Source: Riptortus pedestris
Taxonomy: Eukaryota; Arthropoda; Insecta; Hemiptera; Alydidae
Reading direction: 5' to 3'
Length of the DNA: 64,000 bases
NCBI GenBank assembly: GCA_019009955.1
Contig: CM032231.1
Span: 86,260,001-86,324,000 of the forward strand
Part shown: one piece after another, positions 26,317 through 32,900 of the stretch
Position numbering within the stretch: the first letter of the stretch is position 1
How the letters are laid out: every line of letters starts with the position of its first letter
Notes under the pieces: model-generated
Told to the model about the DNA's origin: nothing
The model's input: only the letters and a program-made list of their open reading frames with translations
Databases searched by the model: none
Made by a program: the position numbers and the translations under genes

Positions 26317-28176
26317 TAGATATATATATATAATTTGGAGCGGACCTCATTTTCGTCATCCCCTGGGTAGGGTCCATGGACATTTGAAGAAAGTTTTCGA
26401 AAATCGCGTCATGAGTACGACCTCAATAGCTGATTTCCCTAAGGGGAAATCTGCTAAAAATTAAAACTAGCTATTTGAGATGATCTTGTGTCAATGAGAG
26501 AAGTTAATCTTAGAGTCATTTATTAGAGTTTCTATAATAAAAATGTATCCTAAATTTAGATATTCAAAATCAATGATTCCAAATTTAGATTATTTGATTT
26601 GAAGTGGTTTGAGGATCCAAGAAACTTTTTTATTCAAACTAACACTTCTCTTGAGACACTCTTCTCTATAATGAAAACCTAGGTATTTTCAGGTGCTCTA
26701 TTTTTGGCCTTCTTTAACAGGCTTTTCAGCAAGGAAGATCCATGATTCTATGTTCTTCCCAATTCTCCAGCCAGAAACAGTAACATATTTCATTCAGGGC
26801 TTAGGGCAATACCCAGTGAGCATGCAGAACCATTAATCCATGTAATTCAACATCTGTGGATGTGATTAGAACAAAGCCAACAACAGAGCCAAAAAAGAAA
26901 TTTTTACTCTTTAGAGAAAAAATCTTCATTATTTGGCTGTAAACCTTGAATTCTAATTCTAAATGGACAGGAAAAATTGAGCTGTTCCGGGGAGGATATT
27001 GCTTACTTCTATGTCAGTGCCATCAAAGAAACAATATTTGACCTATCTATTTCTTTGATGTGGTACGTAGTACTGTATCATTGTGGTGCTGAAAAGTATC
27101 AATTTCAAACTCGGGAGGAAAATAAAAATTATCCACAACTGTAGCTAATGGGGAAATTAATTTGTACTCTTTTTCATTATATTTCTTTATGGTACTTAGC
27201 ATTGAATTCCTAAGAGTAGCTCAACTAACGACTGCGTAATGGTCTTGGAAATAACTTTAAAAGATCTATATTAAATTTAATTGTAATTAGTAGTGTTGAT
27301 ACATATTGACAGCCACCCTTTCAGTGTGCTAATATTTCTCATTTCTGTTAACAGCGAAAATGAATCAAAAAGATATGAGGTGCAACTATCTACTGTATTA
27401 GGTGAAAAATCATTGCAACACAGGGCAAATACTATTTATGTCACTCACTGGATGGCTAATCAATAGTCTAGCCCAAAAGCGCAGTCTCAATAAAGATTTA
27501 AATATTTTCTAGCTTTGTAAATGAGTTCCTACCTTAGATTTAAAAGATTTTTTTTTTTTATTTTTAAATCAAATCATTTCAAAAATTTGTCATAACGATG
27601 TGTATTAATCATGTTCAATAGTCAAAATCAGCCAAGCAAAAAAATAGAAATTTCTCAAGCTGTTCATTAGAATATGTTGCTATATGGGCGAGGATCAACA
27701 ATTTGCCTCCATCCTTGTATCAATATTTTTACTTCAAGTTTCATATTCAGCCTATTAACATAATCAGAACATTGTGTGTAATTGATTCACTAATTTTAGA
27801 AAACAAATATTTGCCTTTAAAGCCTTCATTTTAGCTGCTTTTGAGATCTAGAAGATTTAAAAACAAAATTCAAAATGCACTTTGGGTCGGAGAGAACATT
27901 CCGTTATAATCTTTCCAACAACACTAAATTATATACTGTTATTTGAATTGACTCGCTAATGTACATTTCTATATATGTTAATGCAAGATTGACAAAAATT
28001 GCTTTTAAATACAATAAATAACATAAATAAAAATGATTAATCACTTATCTTTTGTTTTGTTTTTTACAGAGCAAGTTTCCTATTATAAATGGTTAAGAGG
28101 AGGAGTAAAGTTCGTTGATTCATTACCAAAAACACCAAGCATGAAAATAAACCGAAAATTATTGCATAGTTTGTAG
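2184..28176 (+). CDS. AMP-forming acyl-CoA synthetase, 4CL/luciferase-like (5' partial, 7 exons)
   Basis: Exons 2184-2391, 12928-13210, 16831-16993, 19062-19334, 21984-22208, 22625-22790 and 28070-28176 join in one frame (1425 nt, 474 residues plus TAG). All introns are GT-AG and all phases agree. The family activates a carboxylic acid with ATP to an acyl-adenylate and transfers it to CoA; luciferases are oxidative relatives. Visible motifs, numbered from the first residue here: phosphate-binding loop SSSGSTGLPKEV (~138-149), FYHAYG (~180-185), YGMTET (~277-282), TGD (~356-358), hinge DRIKDIIKFQGYT (~372-384) and a C-terminal PKTPSMKINRK with the expected catalytic Lys (~465). The N-terminal ~50-70 residues must lie left of the window. 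Odd points: Met replaces the usual Gly before the catalytic Lys, Glu replaces Gly after the loop Lys, and the C-terminus HSL is not a standard peroxisomal signal. The substrate cannot be told from sequence alone. Family assignment is very secure. Confidence 0.93.
2392..2458 (+). other. Start of the 10.5-kb first intron
   Basis: The intron runs 2392-12927. It is filled by element X copies, a nested transposon, the palindrome, LINE and Tc1 remnants and a probable solo LTR. The unassigned stretches are 6223-6430, 8002-8245, 9983-10670, 10746-11470 and 11990-12927; apart from a GC-richer piece at about 9990-10100 they show nothing I can interpret. Confidence 0.8.
2591..3684 (-). mobile_element. 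Nested DNA transposon with 29-bp terminal inverted repeats
   Basis: The left end GAAGGGTCAGGGGGAAAAAA is mirrored at the right end with one mismatch over about 29 bp (2591-2619 and 3656-3684). The insertion is in an AT run, so the target duplication cannot be resolved (TA or longer). A broken transposase lies inside on the minus strand. The length of 1094 bp is too short for a complete autonomous copy. Superfamily is not assigned. Confidence 0.8.
2800..3510 (-). pseudogene. DDE-type transposase remnant, frameshifted
   Basis: The minus-strand frame from 3510 holds FCDSCAGQNTNYTLIRYL and FPIRGHSYLECDKNM. This resembles a C/D-x-C-x-GQN and H-S-x-x-x-x-D pattern I associate with DDE transposases widespread in arthropods. 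The frame shifts at about 3320 and again near 3075 and 2950, after which a C-terminus reaches a stop near 2805. The N-terminal part is missing. I cannot name the superfamily from memory with confidence. Confidence 0.6.
3685..3732. repeat. (AT)n tract inside element X
   Basis: Alternating AT at the same internal position as the tracts at 17156 and 26256, so it is part of the element X family and not an independent microsatellite. Confidence 0.85.
4585..5465 (-). mobile_element. Element X, two or three adjacent minus-strand copies
   Basis: 4585-4876 is an internal fragment (AAATGCAAATATCTCGG, ATTTCAGCCATTAAaGAACT). From about 4869, AAAGTCCGTCACGCAGGGGC opens a nearly complete copy that runs to GAGAAATCTGCTAA at about 5427. 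This copy lacks the (AT)n tract: GAGCGTTAACTGACGTCATT passes straight through. 5428-5465 repeats the CAACCAGAGCGTTAACAGA region and then meets a palindrome. Confidence 0.7.
5499..5710. repeat. Perfect 101-bp inverted repeat with 10-base loop
   Basis: 5499-5599 and 5610-5710 are exact reverse complements, checked base by base over all 101 positions. The spacer is 5600-5609. An (AT)n tract starts 3 bases after the right arm. The arm contains CCTGACGAAGATGGACGC and CATTGAAAATTTGC, a layout like motifs near the ends of Penelope-like elements. Zero divergence means a very recent event, or an assembly or cloning artefact. Confidence 0.9.
5714..5760. repeat. (AT)n tract between palindrome and LINE tail
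   Basis: Alternating AT next to an A-rich stretch. On the minus strand it follows the 3' UTR of the LINE fragment at 5949-6222 and may be that element's tail. Confidence 0.8.
5949..6222 (-). pseudogene. Non-LTR retrotransposon C-terminal remnant (DPTVRFE type)
   Basis: On the minus strand LVLDPTVRFEVHKNQADELD, then EKKSIYEP, then an in-frame TAA, and later LILKSSIRIVNHHLYKK to a stop at 5949-5951. DPTVRFE...EKxxIYxP is, from my recollection, a C-terminal pattern of certain LINE reverse transcriptases. The copy is 5'-truncated at about 6222 and broken by the internal stop. Its 3' UTR would occupy 5770-5948. Confidence 0.55.
6430..6918 (-). mobile_element. Element X variant (minus)
   Basis: It starts with GTTTAACAATAGATAAATCT, includes TACCGGTAACACAACACCGC and GTCAATATTAAGTG, and ends CTTAAGGGAAATCTGCTAAA. 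It mirrors the plus-strand variant at 7280-8001 and shares ACATGAGTAGAAGTGGGGGT with the fragment at 9775. It holds a G12 run at 6723-6734. Confidence 0.65.
7280..8001 (+). mobile_element. Element X variant (plus)
   Basis: The left end is AGCAAATTTTCCTTAAGAGAAATCC; the body has GAATATTAACCGAG and GGCCGTTTCCGTAACTG; the right end is TTACGCAGTCTCTGAGTGACGGACTTTT. It has no (AT)n tract and carries a longer 3' interior (7620-7960) shared with the copies at 2459 and 6430. Confidence 0.7.
8246..9737 (-). mobile_element. Tc1-like DNA transposon
   Basis: The left end reads GGTCAAAAGTTTGAGACCAC (8251-8270). An imperfect inverted counterpart, GTCCCAAACCTTTC, lies near 9718-9731. The TxGCCxGTCAAAAGTTTGAGACC style is common for Tc1-like termini. 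It encloses a broken transposase on the minus strand. Terminal boundaries are approximate. Confidence 0.8.
8434..9473 (-). pseudogene. Tc1-like transposase (DD34E), one stop and one frameshift
   Basis: The minus-strand start at 9473 opens MVKKKEFSVELRSAIYTL, a helix-turn-helix region. An in-frame TAA at about 9375 precedes DSKTGVHNTIARY. A long frame (9359-8673) follows with GRPRTT, the first Asp in CTDESKF and the second in QQDND. A frameshift near 8675 leads to SPDLNPIQLLWDEL with the final Glu, ending at 8434. All three catalytic acids remain, but the two breaks make it inactive. Confidence 0.9.
9775..9982 (+). mobile_element. Element X fragment
   Basis: It shows TGCATTGATAAAATTGTATA, the AATCTTACTGCAAACTAAAT segment and ATATTATCGAGATATTTG, then CAGCAAACCCCCACTTCTAC, as in the copy at 6430-6918. 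Neither terminus is present. Confidence 0.6.
10670..10745 (-). repeat. Short remnant with a Penelope-like terminal motif and (AT)n
   Basis: On the minus strand CCTGATAATGGCTTTATTGT then CAGCTGAAAAAATG, followed by an (AT)n run (10672-10694). A CCTGAxxAxGG...CxGxxAAA layout is often found near Penelope-like element ends. No coding part is visible nearby. Confidence 0.35.
11470..11990 (+). mobile_element. Probable solo LTR with Pol II promoter features
   Basis: GC-richer than its surroundings. It has two 59-bp-spaced direct repeats (GATGGATTTTGATAAT at 11472, GATGAATTTTGATAAT at 11531), a strong TATA box TATAAAAG at 11617-11624, a GC-rich leader and AATAAA near 11891. About 35-45 bp further is GTTGGTGGCCCTTCC, which could be a primer-binding site. 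No gag or pol is adjacent. I could not fix TG/CA ends or a target duplication. Confidence 0.45.
12928..13210 (+). CDS. Acyl-CoA synthetase exon B (phosphate-binding loop)
   Basis: The acceptor is ccattttaacag and the donor is ag|gtactg. It follows a 10.5-kb intron and continues the frame exactly (TSRELAHLISTSKPKAVF). It carries the ATP phosphate-binding loop SSSGSTGLPKEV; the common family form is SSGTTGLPKGV. It ends two bases into a codon completed by the next exon (Ser). Confidence 0.93.
13566..13595. repeat. 13-bp perfect hairpin
   Basis: TAATCTGACTCTT, loop TAAT, AAGAGTCAGATTA, in the intron after exon B. It could be a footprint of a palindromic insertion or chance. Confidence 0.6.
15187..15394 (+). 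mobile_element. tRNA-derived SINE (family 1), near full length
   Basis: GGGCTCAGGTTAGGCATGTG opens a tRNA-like head with an A box region (GTGAGTTAAGTGTT) and a B box (CAAGTTCAATTCCC, cf. GGTTCGAATCC). The body is TTTATTTAGTGATGGACTCA, ATAAAATCCTTAGTCCCACC and GGCTAGAAAAGGGTG. The tail is AAAAAGTGGACGTTAATAAAT. At least seven further copies or pieces occur in this window. Confidence 0.85.
15608..16713 (+). mobile_element. Mariner element with inverted termini
   Basis: The left CGATCAAAAAGTTTTGCAAC (15617-15636) is exactly mirrored near 16685-16704, with looser matching outside. Both flanks are TA-rich, as expected for a TA target. It contains a broken mariner transposase on the plus strand. 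Confidence 0.88.
15762..16675 (+). pseudogene. Mariner transposase, deleted and frameshifted
   Basis: The N-terminal helix-turn-helix segment (LCKEGHSSKEIDERMVNVYF, WFNEFKHG, GRSGRP) breaks at about 16010, where part of the protein is deleted. A second frame has MTGDKTWMYQWDPETKQQS and an in-frame TAG, then a piece with HDNAPV, then YSPDLAPSNFFLFPYLK in a third frame. The family's last catalytic Asp (SDFF) is Asn here. Clearly inactive. Confidence 0.85.
16831..16993 (+). CDS. Acyl-CoA synthetase exon C
   Basis: The acceptor is tgattcacag and the donor is aag|gttagt, leaving phase 0. It encodes SHLLMEKRKPALGLLPFYHAYG and on to KDFNKAIIQHK; LPFYHAYG is the conserved substrate-pocket segment (LPxFHxYG). 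A complete element X copy begins 42 bp after the exon. Confidence 0.93.
17036..17702 (+). mobile_element. Element X, complete copy
   Basis: The left end TTAGCAGATTTCCCTTAAGG contains a 20-bp palindrome (GATTTCCCTTAAGGGAAATC). Then come CTATTGAGGTCGTACTCATG, an (AT)n tract (17156-17215), GTTAACGCTCTAGCGGTCGC, a G-run and GATATTTGCATTT. The right end is AACTTCACGTGGGAAATCTG, hairpin CGCAGCCCCTGCG and GACGGACTTTTTT. No ORF of note. It begins 42 bp after the exon ending at 16993. It is a good reference copy for the family. Confidence 0.85.
17156..17215. repeat. (AT)n tract inside element X
   Basis: Sixty bases of alternating AT at the element's conserved internal position. Confidence 0.95.
17703..19061 (+). 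other. Remaining third intron, nothing recognised
   Basis: After the element X copy this is plain A+T-rich intron. No repeats of the families listed here and no coding signal. Confidence 0.7.
19062..19334 (+). CDS. Acyl-CoA synthetase exon D (YGMTE motif)
   Basis: The acceptor is tatttttgcag and the donor is aag|gtgtgt; both ends are phase 0. It encodes IHNLHIVPSLLAKM through SYGMTETTHIISL to PCMKAK, covering the adenine-binding YGxTE motif. The frame stays open well past the donor, so an ORF call overruns the exon. The family alignment continues directly into the exon at 21984. Confidence 0.93.
19644..19735 (-). mobile_element. SINE family 1 fragment (minus)
   Basis: On the minus strand GGGTTTGATTCCCACC (B box), then AATAGGAATTCATTTAGTGA and AAATAAAATCCATTGTCCCA. 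Head and tail are missing. Confidence 0.7.
20350..20504 (-). mobile_element. SINE family 1, diverged copy (minus)
   Basis: On the minus strand GGTTAGCCATGCGAGTTAAG, then GTGAGTTTGGTTTCCAAG, then GGAATTTATTTAGAGACAAA. It lies head to head with the SINE that starts at 20582, 77 bp away. Confidence 0.7.
20688..21552 (-). mobile_element. piggyBac-type relic with TTAA/CTAA flanks
   Basis: The termini CACTCCAGTA and TACTGGAGTG are inverted repeats. Imperfect inverted similarity extends about 50 bp (CATCTCTGAGATGACTT against its mirror near 21520). The flanks are TTAA (20684-20687) and CTAA (21553-21556), the piggyBac target site with one change. A piggyBac-like Cys-rich tail is encoded inside. The middle of the gene is missing. 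Confidence 0.75.
21015..21330 (-). pseudogene. piggyBac transposase C-terminal remnant
   Basis: On the minus strand a piece with ILKRLNEIAPSTNQEVLS is followed, after a frame change, by SRKRCSPF, YTKYKCKICGQYLCLSHC and a stop at 21015. The C-x2-C-x-x-x-x-L-C-x-x-H-C pattern fits the Cys-rich domain that ends piggyBac transposases. The catalytic domain is absent. Confidence 0.65.
21984..22208 (+). CDS. Acyl-CoA synthetase exon E (TGD and hinge)
   Basis: The acceptor is tttactccccag. It encodes IIRNDGSTASVGEEGQLC through GYYDN, WLKTGD and DRIKDIIKFQGYT. Two in-frame donors exist: 22208 (acg|gtacga) and 22214 (cga|gtaaat). The first is preferred because GYT-ISVTELE matches the family, with no extra two residues. 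Confidence 0.9.
22568..22608 (+). mobile_element. SINE family 1 head fragment next to an exon
   Basis: GGGGCTCAGGTTAGCCATGT and GAGTTAAAGTGTTCACC match the SINE head. It breaks off into TTTATTTATTTATTTCACAG, the polypyrimidine tract and acceptor of the exon at 22625. Confidence 0.7.
22625..22790 (+). CDS. Acyl-CoA synthetase exon F
   Basis: The acceptor is tttatttcacag and the donor is a|gtaagc. It encodes ISVTELEQVIGEIKGVNEVA through YGEVPKAFVV, the start of the mobile C-terminal domain. A 5' fragment of a tRNA-derived SINE ends within about 20 bp of the acceptor. Confidence 0.92.
23466..23604 (+). mobile_element. Element X, left end only
   Basis: TTAGCAGATTTCCCTTGAGG, CTATTGAGGTCGTACACATG and CTACCCAGGAGATaAC run to the start of a short AT tract. 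The copy stops 13 bp before the TTAA of the piggyBac relic at 23621. Confidence 0.75.
23621..24631. mobile_element. piggyBac-type element with TTAA duplication
   Basis: TTAA at 23617-23620 and 24632-24635 flank the ends CACGTTGACTGTGG and CCACAGTCAAAGTG (inverted, one mismatch in 14). The interior is A+T-rich. A minus-strand frame near the right end (24531-24410) holds VREVLERIASLPQD before a GTAAG site; it could be a transposase first-exon remnant, but this is weak. Non-autonomous in its present form. Confidence 0.75.
24648..24872 (+). mobile_element. tRNA-derived SINE (family 1), near full length
   Basis: Head AGGCCCAGGTAAACCATATG, B box GAGTTTGATTCC, body AATTGATTTAGTGATGAACT and AATAAAATCCTTAGTCCC, tail AAAAAGTGGATGTTAACAAA followed by ATAATAATAAC. 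It lies 13 bp after the right TTAA of the piggyBac element. Confidence 0.85.
25698..26457 (-). mobile_element. Element X, complete copy (minus)
   Basis: It opens AAAAAAGTCCGTCAGCAGGG, then AAGCAGATTTCCCACGTAAA, CTCGGTTAATATTCAAGATA, ATTTCAGCCATTAACGAACT, GCGACCGCTAGAGCGTTAAC, an (AT)n tract (26256-26332), CCTCATTTTCGTCATCCCCT and CTAAGGGGAAATCTGCTAAA. It mirrors the copy at 17036 over its full length. Confidence 0.85.
26256..26332. repeat. (AT)n tract inside element X
   Basis: About 77 bases, with GATAGATA interruptions near 26314. Confidence 0.9.
28070..28176 (+). CDS. Acyl-CoA synthetase last exon (catalytic Lys, stop)
   Basis: The acceptor is tttgttttttacag. The split codon a|ag gives Lys, then QVSYYKWLRGGVKFVDSLPK and on to the catalytic-lysine motif and TAG at 28174-28176. 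The last residues are LLHSL, not the peroxisomal SKL type. Family members usually carry Gly at the residue before the catalytic Lys; here it is Met. Confidence 0.93.
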
Positions 28177-28285
28177 TGTAAGCAAAATTTTATATGTAAT
28201 GTTATTTCTAAAAATTTTATCTCATGTTAGTTATTAAGGTTTTATAAAGATTTTTTAAAATTGAATTTTATTATTAATAGGGATG

Positions 28286-28334
28286 AATAAAGTATAAAAA
28301 TTGTTCTATATTATTCAAAAATTACTGGAATAAA
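28286..28334 (+). promoter_or_regulatory. Poly(A) signals of the synthetase gene
   Basis: AATAAA hexamers at 28286-28291 and 28329-28334 lie 110-160 bp after the stop codon, a usual distance for a short 3' UTR. T-rich sequence follows the second. Hexamers are common by chance in DNA this rich in A+T, so the exact site is not certain. Confidence 0.5.
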
Positions 28335-29894
28335 TGGTTATATTTGCCTCCTATTTAATACAGGCTTTTCTTTTTAATTCTCCTTGTCCATGTATGTGAT
28401 ATATTGCTTTCATTAATTTATTTATAATTTTTGTCATGTAAAAATTCACATGCAAGACTATAAATATTTTAAGACTTGATACATTCATTTTATATATTTG
28501 AACAGATTTTTGATTTGTTTATGTTTGTAATAAAATTCACAAATATGCATGGCAACTTGAAACATATTACTGATTATACTGTCACATTTAGAGCTTCAAT
28601 TAACTAGGAATTATTATAAAAAGCTAATTAATGTGAACAGGTTGAAATCAAAATAAATTTGGCATTGAAATGTACATTACAACAAAAATAACATTTCCAC
28701 TGATAAGGCATTATTAATCAGTCAAAATAAATTAAAATGCGAAATATCCTATGAAGAATATTGAGAATGGTCGATCTCATGATGAAACCATTCACCAGGT
28801 GCTTGGTAAGCTAGAAGAGGAAACACTAATGATGTGAACTAATATTCTTTATTGGTATGCTAACCGATACCATGGTCTGCCAAAGACAATAGCAATTTAT
28901 TGTAAACAAGTACTACCCAAATATAAAATTAAAATAGAAGAAAGTCCAAGTGCTTTTAAAATGCTCACCACTATAAAAGATCTTCTATATTAAGCATTGT
29001 CAAGTTTCTCAGAGGCCTCTGCAACAAACGAACTATTCTTTTTCCCGAGTATATATTGTGACTTTTATTTATGTTCATTGTCACTAATATTGCCATTTGG
29101 AGTAAAATAAATACAACATTAGTTTACAGTTTGTGTATTTTTATATATTTTGTTATTACTTATTTATTTATTAACTTCCCAGGATGGAAAAAAAGATTTT
29201 ACAAAGCATGGGATTACAATACAATCTCCGGTCTCATACTCTAAATTTGATTTGGGTGAGAAGTCACCAGGATATACGAATAGAATTCTATTAGTCTCCC
29301 CAATGCAACTTGGAGTAGAAATTTTCTATCTGTTGTGCAACCACAATAAGGCAAGGAACACTCAAACTGATCACTTGACCCTCCCATAAAGCCCTGGGCT
29401 TTTGAACCAAATATTTTTTTTCATTTTTCTTGAGCATGACTAGTTAAAGTTGGTTGCACAAACAGAATGAACACTTCAAGAAAATTGAAAATGAAGAGAA
29501 ATATATATTGTTTTTTTTGAGGCATCCTAAAATTTAAATATTCAGTTTAATCCTCAGATAATCATCTACTAGGAAAAGAATACATGCTTCTACACAACTG
29601 ATCTACTTTAGGACAATAAAGTTTCGAAATGAATTCTTCAAACACTTTGGAATACTTGACACAGCATCCTTCTTCAATGATTGAAACATAGCAAGATGCT
29701 GGGTTTTAATGTTATAGGTATTGATCCTGGTTATGTTTTTGCAAGAGAACCTTTAAAAGTTAAAAGCACATTATAAACTAAGAAAATGAGTGATATACTC
29801 CACCAACGAACGTCAGGTAAAAGATTTCCCACAATACTCCAAATCGCTTGGAGGTAAAATTTAATGTTGCTGAACTTATGGAACTGGAGAAATT

Positions 29895-29898
<4 letters not shown>

Positions 29899-29938
<40 letters not shown>

Positions 29939-29953
29939 TATATATATATATTT
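29899..29953. repeat. (AT)n microsatellite between the genes
   Basis: Alternating AT with one GATA interruption. No element X sequence is next to it, so it is a free-standing microsatellite. Confidence 0.9.
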
Positions 29954-32900
29954 CTTAGTGATACATTGGAATAAAACATATATATATTTCAAATGAGATT
30001 TTTATCATGTGTGTTTTCAACAGTTTTCTCTGTTTTCAAAGAAAATTTAGATATTGGGGTTGTATACTTATGCAGTTTTTGAAGAATTTCTTCAAATTTT
30101 CATCGATTTTTAATCGTTTTAAATAAAACTTAAGATCAAGTTTGTTGATGAATAAAATCTGAATGCAAAGTTAGTAAAAAAGAAAACAAATTCAGCTAAA
30201 GAAATTCAAAATGGAATTAAATATAACTAGCTCACTCTGGTTGAAACTGAGGCTCAAAAGTAGAGAAATAACATTTATTTTAACTACCAATAGAACTCTA
30301 ATTGCTAGATTTGTAGCAAGTTATACTTTACCCATGTTACGAGTTAAGGGGAAGCCCTGCTCTTAAAAATGGGAGATTTCACTTTATAAACATAAGCATT
30401 GCTAAATGGATTTTGATGCTTTTAACATATTTAATCTCATAGGTAAATATATTAAGTATTTTAATGAAAAGTAATATTATTATTGCTTAGCTAGTATTAA
30501 TTGCTAGCTGACACATACACATATGTAATTAAGAAAATATTAGCTGGAAGAAAACCCTTGCCACTAAATTATATTATTGCGATTTTGAAAAAAAAAAAAA
30601 AAAAAAAGAATCTTGAAATAAATGAAATAGGTGCATTCAAATAATAAATAAAACATCATTATAATTAATATATTTTAAACTTAAAGACAAAGAAAAAACA
30701 ACAGGTATTTTTAAATGCAAACTAAGCAATTTATAACAACTACTTAAGTCTCAGGGTAACTCAAGAGCATCATCATTCTTGAAAAACAAATACACCTGAA
30801 GTGGCTATCTCAACAATTTTTTGAATTTATCAAGAAAAAATACAAATGCTTTGCATCTAAGGAATAATAAAAATACAAATGCAAATCCTAAATTTAAAAA
30901 TATAACTATAGATAAGTTAAATAACACTTAAATATATCATATATATATTTTTTATTTTATATTGTCCTTCCACAAAAAGGATATTGTCTGAATAGTCTGA
31001 AGATAACTAGATATTATTATATACACATATTTATTTCATAAATTCCTTAAAATATATAAATTTTATAGTGTAGGGAAAACACTGAAACTCACACAAGTGA
31101 CAATAACTTTTCTTAGGACTCTTATCACGCTCATTTAATTTTTAATCAATTACATAATATATAGAACGCACACAATGGGAGAGCATTGTAAAGACTGATA
31201 GAAAACACCTAAAACATAATGGGCATCTAATAAAACCAACATTTCTAATGAACAGTTACATTTATAAGAGTTTAGTAAATAATTTTTAAGATCAAGAAAT
31301 CAATAAACCCCTAAATAAAGTATATTTTGAATTTCTCCTAAATCAATCTCAGAACAGGATATGGATCCATGATTTCCCGGGCAGTAATAATTCCTGACCA
31401 GGCTCTAACAAAATGTGTTAATAATAAGGAAATAACATTTCGAGAACATGCGACTCTCCATAAGCCCCCTATAACTATAATCAGGTTGAAGTTTCCCGAT
31501 TTACACATCGTCAAGAGCCACATATGATTGGTTTAGTGTTTTAGAATTCAGATGTCTTAAAAACCTTAAAATTACAATTTGGTAGTTCTCACCTCCAGAA
31601 GCTACTATATTTATAATTTGTATTTATGCATTGATTGCTGATCATTCTCAGCACCATAAGGGGATTGAGGAATTAATTATGCCAAGAAGAACAGAAGCTT
31701 GGTTGATAATGCCAATAGGCAGGGTGGAGTATTTGTCAACCACTTGTTCCATCAAATGGCTACAGCGACATCTTCCCTTGTTCTACCTTAGGTACAGCTA
31801 AATATAGTTTTAGTTTGCATATACTGACAATAATAAGAACAAATTTTTAATTTATGAAGTGTAATTTTAATTGGATGTCTTATGCAATTAAGTCTATTTA
31901 TTATATGTTCAAGCATGGCATAAGCTCACTTTAAGGAAAACCATTTTTCCTCCTCACTTTATTTATTCAATCCTACATGTTTCATGGCTTTCCACCCACT
32001 CTTAAAGGGTATCATGAACCTGTCAGCTAACCAGTCATTTAAAATGACATTTTATAGTTACTAGGGCCAAGCTTTTTAATTGCCAGAATGGTGTGATTTT
32101 CAAGAGAACTTTTATTTCCAACACCTTGGACTTACAATCATGTTGTTGGTATACAGTATCTCAAAGAAAATTTAACTTACGTCTACTTACAGTTTTTAAC
32201 CATCTACTGACAAAATTTGTTATAATCGGGTCATTGGTTGTCTACTCAAGCTAAATGTAATAATACAAATTTACTTTTTTTAAGAAAATAACTAGAAAAC
32301 TTGGGAATTTCTTATGATGAATATTTACTGGAATAAAGAAAATAATGGAAGCTTAATTTTTTTCTCATTATTATCATTGATCGAAGTTATAAAAAATAAT
32401 ATACTAAAAGATTTATTCTTCCTGTTCTGCAATAGTCCAGAGTATATAGTTGGTTATCGGTTAATAGGAACACTAATGGAATCAAGAAAATGTATCATTT
32501 TGTCAACAGAAGAAGGAGTTTAAACTTTTTTTTTTTTTTTTTTTTTTTTAAAAAAGAAGAAAACTGGATGTTTAAGACAAAACAGAAAATGTATGTTTTC
32601 ATCAATATTCTTCATCTCATACATTTGCTATTTATATAGTCCCTAAATTCTATTTTTAATTTTTGAAGCCCAAAGAACAACATAAATAAAAATAATCCAT
32701 TTCTGTATTATAATAAATATATTTTAAAAATACAGAATAATATTTTATAAACAGGACAGGAATAATACCTCCAATTGAGTCTATAAATTTGTACATTTTC
32801 CTGAACTTAATATTAAGAATTGTACAAAGCATTCATACATATTTTCCAATTTGTTTTCAAAGACTCTATAAATTAAAATTATAGGCAGCACTTTATAAAC

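Larger units (their letters stand above)
22791..28069 (+). other. Last synthetase intron
   Basis: Besides element X, piggyBac and SINE copies, the stretches 22791-23465, 24873-25697 and 26458-28069 are unassigned. 26640-27130 is somewhat GC-richer, with fragmented minus-strand frames, and could be a decayed retroposed sequence; I cannot identify it. Confidence 0.6.

Noticed and set aside
25698..26457. Element X as a Helitron (TC... start, CTAA end after a palindrome)
   Set aside because: Read on the minus strand the end CTGCTAA after a palindrome fits CTRR, but the bases before the supposed TC start (AAAAG) are conserved among copies, and the palindrome sits too close to the end. Left open rather than called.
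26640..27130. GC-richer stretch as a processed pseudogene on the minus strand
   Set aside because: Frames are fragmented and I could not recognise any protein, so no feature is called.
29150..29389. Plus-strand ORF of 79 codons after the synthetase gene
   Set aside because: It has no motif, lies downstream of the poly(A) signals, and its length is within chance for this DNA.
31338..31523. Minus-strand ORF of 61 codons in the intergenic region
   Set aside because: Moderately GC-rich but without any motif or neighbours; probably an unrecognised repeat fragment.
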